This document shows, one piece after another, positions 56,450-64,000 of a DNA stretch of 64,000 nucleotides. The stretch is taken from contig JACCIC010000271.1 in the NCBI GenBank assembly GCA_018907035.1, positions 241,001 through 305,000 of the forward strand, written 5' to 3'. The notes below the pieces were generated by a model, which saw nothing but the letters and a program-made list of their open reading frames with translations, was not told where the DNA came from and made no database searches. The translations under genes and the position numbers were made by a program. The stretch is from Sycobia sp. Sy_11. Taxonomy: Eukaryota; Arthropoda; Insecta; Hymenoptera; Epichrysomallidae. Each line of letters opens with the position of its first letter. Position 1 is the stretch's first letter.

Positions 56450-58074
56450 GGTCTTGGCTACGTGATGGACTTCGAGAGGGGTATCTGTGTCGGTATGGCG
56501 GGGATGGATCGGGGTTGCTGGGACGTGATGCCGATACAGGTGAGGCGTATCTAGGTGAGGGGGGTGGTCTTCTATGGTAGGAGGACGGTGACCGATACCG
56601 TGGCGATGAACTTCTTTGTCGCCTTCTCTCTTCAGTTCGTTTTGCCGTTGCTTCCCTGTTGACTATGGGAGACGGACTGTCTCTTCTGGTATCTCTCCGT
56701 GAGTTATGGGAGTGCGATCGTACTATATCGCCCCTGGTGTCAGCTGCGCCGGATGGCTTACTTATCGTGACCCTTTTCTTCGGGGCCGTTGTTTTTTCAT
56801 CATCGATTGCCGCTAGCCTCGATCGTCGATTTGCCCTTTCTGACGGAGAGCAGGCCGCAGTGCTCACCATGCATTCATCTTGTGCTGGTGGTTCTTTGTA
56901 CCGCTTCGTGAGCTCGCTCTTCAGCTCGATTTGCTGACCCAGTAATTGCAGCTCGTCGATGGACTGGAACTCGTTTCTATTGATCTTTTCCATATATGAT
57001 GGATGCAGGTTTCTATATATTTTGTCAAGCTGCGCTTCTAGTGTTAGTGCAGGTGACATTTTTTGTCCAGCAGGACGCGTATGCCTCTGAGATATGAGCC
57101 GATGGACACTTTCGAGCCTTGCGTTCTGTCACGAAATTCCTCTTCGAGGCGTAGAGTGTAGTCGATAGGCCGAAATTGACGGCGCAGCGCTGCCTTGAAT
57201 TTTTCCAGGGACCGCCATTGTTTGTATAGGGGTCTGGCCCAGATGCGGGCTGAGCCGCCCAGTATCCCTGGAATCAGTTTCAAGATGTCAGCCGCCGGGA
57301 TGTCAAGACTGTTCATCGTCTCTTCCATCCTATCGATGAACTCCTCCACGTCTTCACGAGGGGCTCCATGAACTGCACCTTTCCCTGGCGCAGCAATTGT
57401 CCAGTCCGCGTTTCCTTCAGATAGGTGTTCTCAAAGGGTCGGCTTGTGTTGGTGTAATTCGATGTTGTTGGTGCTGCATTAAGCGTGGGCTACGCTCCAG
57501 CTGTTGGGCAGGGCATACCCGTGTGTGGCATCGTGGCGTACTGCTGCAACAGTGCCGGATAAACATACGGCCATCCTCCATGCAGATGTTGCCAGCTGCT
57601 AGCAGCAGCTGGGAGATGGTTATCTCCAGTGGTATTCGTGCTGTGCAACGGTGGTGACGGTCATAGCCCGTACGGGTATTCCATGTACGGAGCGGTATTC
57701 GGCCAGCTCGGAGCCATGGTGGCGCTATGGGGTTCTGTAGGGTTTATGTTTTCAGCAGTATCGATATTATCTGCTTCGTTCTGTATGTGGTCAAGTGCGG
57801 TGGAACTCAAAACTTTCGATAATTCCGTCATCTCTCGGTTTGTCTCTTTTGCTTCGTCATCTGAGGCGTGCCATTCTGCTACTTTTGGTCCAAAGCGCCG
57901 CCGCATTTCAAAGCGCAGTAGTCTGTCTTTTAGTATGGTTAGGTCCTCGTCTATTCGTATATGTTTTTGTTCTGCTTCTGTGAGCAGCGCGTCTTTTTGC
58001 AGTTTGTCATAGACGTCGCTGAGTCTTTCTCTCTCCTCATCTACATCACTTCTAATTTCTTGAGGGAACTCCAT
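56220..58074 (-). pseudogene. Gypsy II gag with an intact zinc knuckle, frameshifted
   Basis: The N-terminal part (57661-58074) starts MEFPQEIRSDVDEERERLSD and is rich in charged helix. The capsid-like domain lies at 57044-57349 (EEFIDRMEETMNSL, GILGGSARIWARPLYKQWRS). A shift in an A6 run near 57050 leads to 56220-57059 with a strongly Arg/Ser-rich region (SRSPSRSQDRESRRRR) and the zinc knuckle CWTCKKPGHWADSC just before the stop. The protein would form particles and bind RNA. Confidence 0.85.
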
Positions 58075-60994
58075 TATTCCTTAGTCAGGTTCTCAAAAAG
58101 GGGACGATACAACGATACGAAAGTAAATAAAAAACGACAACAGTATATATACAGTAAAAATGTAAGAACAGCTATTCGACGTGTTCTTGTTTTGTATTTG
58201 TTTGGGGTAAAACCAAAAAGCGTATTTTCCTAGAAGGAGATAAAATAGTACTTTTCTTTTCTTTCTGGAAATTGCTATTTCCAACAAAACCATAGAAAAT
58301 TTTTCTTCCTCCTGTCGATTTGGTACTCGTCTATACGTGTAAAAGAATCAGCTGTTATACGTAGTAAAGGGCCAAGTATTTACCGTAGTAAAATTTTCGT
58401 AATCATAAAAAAAATGCTAATTGTAAGAACTGGATGTAATTTCTCCCGTAAATAGCTAATAAAAGAAAATACTATTATGCTGTGGATTTTGTTTTTTTCA
58501 GATGCGGTTATTTATGAAATTGATTATGATTAATTATTGTAAAATAATTATTATATAATTTTAATAATTAAGTTGTTAACAATTATTATATAATATATAA
58601 AATTTTTCTAAAAGTGAAACAGAAAGAAAATGTTTAATGAGTAAGAAAAAATTTTAAAACTGGTTTACTTTGATAGTGAAGCAGTAATTCCAAATTTGTT
58701 GACAATAAAAGAATGTTCATGTGAAATTTATTTATTGTTGACTGTTATTAGTGTTGTTATTATTATTATTATGATTATTATTATTATTATTATTATTATT
58801 GTTATTATTACTATTGTTATTGTTGCATCACTATTTTATTTTAAGTTGAATTATTGTTGTATTACTATGGTTATTATTTTTATCCGTTACTGCGGTTGTT
58901 CTCTGCTACACTTATTTTAGAGTACAGTACTCATGACTGACAGTAATTAATCCACATAAATCTTATTGAAAAGAAAGAAAAAGAGATGAAAATTTTTTGT
59001 AACGCTGAGTTAACTAGTAAAGGAAAATACTTCTAAAATCTCTTCTATAATTTCTTCCCGTTGGTTTATTTATTAACAATTAAAATGTGAATAGTATGCT
59101 GCATGTTAATAACATGCTACAAATATAAAAATATAGGCAATAGATTTTCTCTCTTTTTTTTTTGTTTTATTTAAGTTTATTTAGTTATTATTATTATTAT
59201 TTTGATGTCACTCTGTTCTGCTTACACGTTTAGTTTTTATGTAACCATTCACTTTAGTATATGCAATCACTTGTCTGTCAATTGTATACAATCACTGGTT
59301 CTTTTTAATATTTGGTTATTTCATATATATTAATCCTATTATATATATATATATATATATATATGTCTCGCTATGTGGTTCCCTGCCTTATTATTGTCTT
59401 ATCATTCCATTATAATCATTAATATTCTTTAGTAATTATTAATATAATTTATAGTAATTATGTTAATATGATTTATAATATTTATAGTAATAATCCCTAA
59501 TTGGATTATTATATACTGGTTATATTACCTTGTATTCTATTACAATGCTGTTATAATATAATGGTGTCGATATCACTAAAAACTCATCTAACTGCTTATT
59601 CTTGTTGTTATTTAATGTTATTTATTGTTATTCTATATTTAACAGTTTAGTGTATAGTAGCTGAAAATAGAAAGGACACGTACACTATCAAAATGTTCTT
59701 GTGCTTAAGCGTGTGTTTTGTTTTTTTTTTTTTTCAATTATGTTTGTTATAATGCTCCCAGCAGCTATTAGTTGAAATAAATAGTTTAAATATATATACT
59801 TATCAATCGCTTAAATAATTAAATGGGAGTTTTCAAAAGATGAAAAGAAATTGGCGGTACTTGCTCTTGTTTTTTTTTTGTTTAACAAGATTCTTACTGT
59901 ACTTGGCCACAGACAAGCTATCATTTGCTATTATTTGCTAGAAATCCTGGATTTTGTATAAAATTATTTAAAATTTATTTTTCACCATTGTGGTGAATAT
60001 CCTTAACCATGTCCACTTTATAAAGTTGAGAAATTTCAATTCCTTCCTGCAAATTATTCTCTTTCAAAATTCTTCCTGTGTACCTATATGGCAAGCGTAT
60101 AAGTTACCTGTCAAATAGAAAGAGAGAGAAGCTCTTCTGCTATCTGAGCCAACTTCTTCTTCTCTTTTTTTTTTCTTTATAGAGTATGTATATTTTAGAA
60201 AGTATTTTATACTTTGGCTGTAGCAATGGTTTAGAAAAATGGAAGCGATATCTATAACAAGGGGGAAAGGTGTCCTGTATACACTGAGTGTAGTATACTT
60301 ATTGTTGTATACGCTTTTCAGTTATGAAGTTTTGCAATGCTGATGATTTCATTGATCTCTTCTAATTTCCAGATTGATATATATATATGTTGTTTCTTCT
60401 GAATATCCTGATGAATTATTTGTGAAAATAGATATTTAAAATAAAGCCATCTTTTACGTTCTTCTGAGGATTATATATAGTATTATAAAAAGGTGCAAAA
60501 GGGGCAGGGACGATACGGAATTCATGTGCTTTTACACATAATAAGAGAGGAAACGATACATATTTAATATAATAAGTTAATAAATATTTAGGGACGTGAG
60601 TGACGAGAAAGGACAGGCATAATATCAAAAATCAGTTAAATGCATATAAGATATATATATGGAGCATATGAGAAATATTCGTATAAATTTAAATATAATA
60701 TCAGTAATTTAAAATAATATGTAAATAATAAATGAATTATATAGAAATAATTTATATTCGAATAACTGGTAATGTATGTAATGATTTTCAGAAAAGGCTA
60801 TTTATCTTATATGTAAACACACTAAGTTTAAGAGCTAGTTGACCTCGACCTTCTACTTTTATTTATATAATTACTAAATTTATCCTTTACTGTGCTGTTA
60901 TTTCAATTTTGAAATACCAGCGTATTTCCCAAAAAAAAGAGAAAGTTGTTCTCTTTTGTGTGTTTACATTTCAGGCAACAAATAGCGCATATTG

Positions 60995-61042
<48 letters not shown>

Positions 61043-61091
61043 TATAAGTAAAATTATAATTATACTGTTACTTATAATTCCATTATTATAA

Positions 61092-61140
<49 letters not shown>

Positions 61141-61587
61141 TGTAAGGTACAATATCAACACGTACGTGCAAAACTTCTGTGAATGTAAAATTGAGAGAAA
61201 CTATTTACTATATAACACCTTGCTTGCTTCTATACAATATATATACAAGGAGTAACGAAAAGGGGTTTATGTGAATTAACTTTAATCCGATAAATTAATT
61301 AATTGTGAATTATTAATTAATACTTTAGTACATAGATGTGACGAAAAGTGGGAAAGAGAAAAAGCTTTTAATTATCAAAATCTTGTCAGAATATTTTTGA
61401 CAAGCTTATGCCATTGCGCATTCTTCTGCGCACATTCCTTGATGCAGTTGTCGCATGTCCGTGTGTGCACGTGTACGTGTGTTGCGTACTTTTCGCTTTG
61501 TATGGCTAAGCTAAAGGGGATCGGGACAATGAGCGGGTGCACGATTTAGATCTTCTACAGGAATTCTTGACTATTCTCGCCGCGGGC
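58075..61587 (-). other. 3.5-kb AT-rich leader of Gypsy II or inserted sequence
   Basis: No gene recognised. It includes a TTA/TTG trinucleotide run (about 58755-58820) and (TA)n tracts at 59338-59364, 60999-61038 and 61097-61137. Gypsy leaders are usually a few hundred bases, so this stretch is either an unusual leader, possibly spliced out, or later insertions with unrecognised borders. Confidence 0.45.
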
Positions 61588-61605
61588 TCCACGCTCTGGG
61601 CGCCA
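61588..61605 (-). promoter_or_regulatory. primer-binding site of Gypsy II
   Basis: On the minus strand TGGCGCCCAGAGCGTGGA follows the LTR end (GGGTTATAAA) directly. PBS sequences begin TGG to pair with a tRNA 3' CCA. The tRNA species was not assigned. Confidence 0.75.
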
Positions 61606-62690
61606 TTTATAACCCTAAAATCGGGTTATTACTTACTATTCGTGTGCATGTGTGCGTGGACTCTTCCACGCTGCTGGTTGTGCACTCCGCTGGAAAGGGG
61701 ACGGGGAACGAGAAATGAACTACGTGAGTGGCTTTATCGGATTATGACAATATTAACATTTACTTATACAAACAGACTATTGACAACAATAAAGTAGTAC
61801 ATACGCTATGTACTGATTGCGGGTTCCGCGACGCTACGTTAATTATTTATAAAACTACGTAATCGTACAAACTACTCAGGGACGGGGGAAACGGAACGGG
61901 ACGCTTTCGATATAACACACGTGGGAACGACGGTACATTAGAAGATTACACACTGTAGATTACATGCAATTCACACTTATTACAAGATGAAATAACGATA
62001 GAATTTACGTAACTACGCGCGATATACACCTAACAATTGAGATTAAGCGGGCGCGGCAGTGGGCCAGGAGCCTAGCTATATGCACGCATGAATAATTACA
62101 ACAAAAGTAGAAGGCTACTTGCCGCCGACGACGACGATGCTGTCGCTGGCCGAAAGCTCGCCGATGCTCGCTGGTGGTCGCCGATGCTCGCTGGTGGTCG
62201 CTGGTGATCGCTGGTGCTCGCTGGTGTCAGGGCGACCGGGCGCGCGCTCTCTCTCTTCTCGCTGATGGCGTCGCTGGCTCGCGACGGTAGCGCGTAGGCG
62301 CTAGTGCTCTCACTGTCCGGGGTTGCCGCAGGGATGTCGCCGCGTATCTTTTCCTCGTCTCCGATGTTGTCGCACGAAGTTTACGCCAAGGCAAACTTGT
62401 AACTCGTTACCGCAAAGGAAGCTACAATGGCGACCTGAACTATATGGTTCGAAACGAACGAAAGACGAAACACGAGAACGGTAATTCAAGGCGGTACGAA
62501 ACGAAGGTGCGTCGAAAAGGTATGAACTCCGAGGACGAAAGAGAAAGTGCAAGTGAAGTTCATTCCAAACTTCATACGTACAGTTGCTCTTCCAGCGCCC
62601 TGGCGGCTCGCGCGTATCGTTTCGCGAACTCACACGAACACTCGCGGTTTAACACGAGCGCTCTAACCTACCACCGTCATTTGGGCGGTT

Positions 62691-62693
<3 letters not shown>
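61606..62693 (-). mobile_element. Gypsy II 5' LTR (about 1.09 kb)
   Basis: On the minus strand it starts TGTAACCGCCC at 62693 and ends GGGTTATAA(A) before the PBS. It is longer than the copy at 49287-50072 by a segment at about 61784-62095. Its U3 part is GC-rich with GCTGGTGGTCGCCGATG-type repeats. Open frames in it are shadows. Confidence 0.85.

Positions 62694-62751
<58 letters not shown>
62694..62751. repeat. (TA)n tract flanking the Gypsy II 5' LTR
   Basis: About 29 TA units between the LTR and TATTTATATTTATACTTGCAG. Confidence 0.95.
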
Positions 62752-62757
<6 letters not shown>

Positions 62758-62773
62758 TTATACTTGCAGTAAA

Positions 62774-63711
62774 CTCACTGCAATGTAAATGTCGCCGACA
62801 TATTATGATTATACAGTCTTACCCCAAGGGTGTTGCGATCATACAGAAATCTAAATGCGTGGTAGTAGTAAATACTGTACAATCTAGAGTGCTATGTGAA
62901 CACCATAATGCAGATCCTGAATGAACTTCTCAAAAACGAGCATAACCGATTTGTCGGTTTTTTAAAAAGCTGATTAAAAGTATCGTAGTGACTTTTGATA
63001 GAAATTTAATTTTCATGTCAAAAACTATTAATACAGAGTCGTTCGAACATAGTAAAATCGAATCAAAAAATAGTAAAATTTGCAAAAAAATACTTTAAAA
63101 AATCGTGTATATAATTAATACATATATTTTTTATTCTATTCAATTATTCTCTACTAGCAGTATTTCTCGACAAAAATGTATACGAAGGTACCTGTACTGA
63201 GTATATGCGGAAAACCGTTCAGGGGACCGCGAGACAGAATTGTTAAACTCTTATCCAGACATATTTTTGCACTGGACTGTATAGAACAAAAAAAAATGTA
63301 TTTTAATGAGCACCGTGATATTGGTTTTAAATATGTTACAATTTTTTTTATTTTCTAAGAGATATTCAGCAAACTATGATCTTTAAAGAATTTTTGTGGA
63401 TATAGGAATAAATATTGAATTTCCGTCTAAAGCTGTTACGATATTCGGAATTAGTTTCCCAAAAATTATAAATATTCAGAAAAATATGGCAGGGAACTAT
63501 CTCGGGAGTAACTGAAGATAGCTGTACCACTGACAATGTTTCAGGGGGCCCTGAGGCAGGATTCTTGACTTTTTCTGCAGAAATATTATCATAGGTAAAA
63601 TTCTCTATAGGTAATATATTTTTATACATAGAGTATTATTTACATAGAAAGTATTTAAATATTTGATATGTCGATTACGTTAATATTTCGAAGCCGAGAC
63701 GGGCATGCTAG
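62774..63711 (+). mobile_element. non-autonomous Helitron, copy C (about 938 bp)
   Basis: Full-length partner of copy A with end TTTCGAAGCCGAGACGGGCA..CTAG (63708-63711) followed by T. Shared landmarks are GTTGCGATCATAC, GAGTATATGCGG and AAAGCTGTTACGATAT. The first about 196 bp also occur as copy D. No coding capacity. Confidence 0.75.
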
Positions 63712-64000
63712 TAGAGATATATAGAGCATATATAACAAAAATCTTCTTACAAGCATTATCTATATATATATAATGCTTGTGAGAGGTAGAGAGAGAGAGA
63801 GAGAGAGAGAGGAGGAGGAGGAGGAGTTGCTATAAATTATATGAAGGCAATTGTGCGCTGAGAATTTAGAAATATAATTTTAATTCTTGACTTTGAATTT
63901 TGATTTCAAAAATACTTGGAGCAAGTAAATTATGCTTATAGAAGATTTTCCAAAAGTATGAAAAAAAATTAAGTTTTAATATTTTAGATAATTTAAATTA
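63712..64000. other. spacer with hairpin and (GA)n/(GAG)n repeat
   Basis: ACAAGCATTAT and ATAATGCTTGT (about 63750-63781) form a small TA-looped hairpin. A GA/GAG microsatellite lies at about 63789-63826. No gene recognised to the window end. Confidence 0.7.

Larger units (their letters stand above)
49287..62693 (-). mobile_element. Gypsy element II (minus strand), about 13.4 kb, inactive
   Basis: The 5' LTR (61606-62693) is followed inwards by a primer-binding site, and the polypurine tract (50439-50451) lies directly before the 3' LTR end at 50438. Order on the minus strand: LTR, PBS, 3.5-kb leader, gag, protease, RT, RNase H, integrase, an extra ORF3, about 1.1 kb of noncoding sequence, PPT, LTR region. 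Outer flanks are (TA)n on both sides. It is much longer than typical Gypsy elements (5-8 kb) because of the leader, ORF3, long LTRs and a rearranged 3' end. Confidence 0.8.

Noticed and set aside
61537..62788. Open frames repeated from the 49-50 kb region
   Set aside because: Same LTR shadow in the 5' copy.
1..64000. tRNA, rRNA or other structural RNA genes
   Set aside because: No cloverleaf-like or rRNA-like sequence was noticed by eye. A dedicated scan was not possible.

Overview
This window looks like a stretch of insect nuclear DNA, AT-rich and packed with decayed mobile elements. The element mix is what suggests an insect: many mariner relics, an R1-clade non-LTR retrotransposon, Ty3/Gypsy and BEL/Pao retrotransposons, hAT and piggyBac-type remnants, and non-autonomous Helitrons. 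An ant or other hymenopteran is plausible, but the sequence does not settle it. No rRNA, tRNA or CRISPR array was seen, and nothing bacterial.

The only recognisable host gene is at the left: the first exons of an ectonucleotide pyrophosphatase/phosphodiesterase (ENPP) gene at 728-1916, with a possible decayed fourth exon near 2063-2109. The rest of that gene was not found. From 2.5 to 21.3 kb lies a series of mariner-type transposons, most internally deleted or full of stops. One, at 20088-21346, is full length with both terminal inverted repeats (TIRs). Another, at 3699-7590, has been broken by later insertions, including a 331-bp solo LTR with a readable target duplication. A DDE_3-type transposase relic, a Gypsy relic and a 0.94-kb foldback palindrome lie among them.

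From 21.4 to 29.4 kb there are two copies of one R1-clade retrotransposon. The plus-strand copy (21498-23134) is 5'-truncated and sits inside an (AC)n microsatellite. The minus-strand copy (25297-29400) keeps ORF1 with three zinc knuckles and ORF2 with endonuclease and reverse transcriptase, but is broken by stops and frameshifts and has lost its 3' end. From 29.4 to 43.2 kb there are two LTR-like or solo-LTR copies, a hAT transposase relic, a polypyrimidine tract, a BEL/Pao relic whose 3' LTR carries a 365-bp hexanucleotide array, a small mariner deletion derivative, a 140-bp TTAA-flanked MITE and a 1.2-kb element with long TIRs.

From 43.2 to 62.7 kb two minus-strand Gypsy elements stand next to each other, separated and flanked by (TA)n tracts. 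Gypsy I (43261-49259) and Gypsy II (49287-62693) keep gag, protease, RT, RNase H and integrase domains, all with disabling lesions. Gypsy II also has an unusual extra ORF after integrase that ends in a second CCHC zinc knuckle. Its 3' LTR region carries a copy of the 5' LTR joined to that LTR's (TA)n flank and to the start of the neighbouring Helitron, so a chromosomal segment rather than just an LTR was copied over about 12 kb. Three Helitron copies with matching 3' hairpin and CTRR ends are at 24.1-25.0, 42.7-43.2 and 62.8-63.7 kb.

No element here appears able to move by itself. I see no convincing new multi-gene system. The most unusual items are the Gypsy II ORF3, the LTR/(TA)n/Helitron duplication and the microsatellite-targeted R1 copy.
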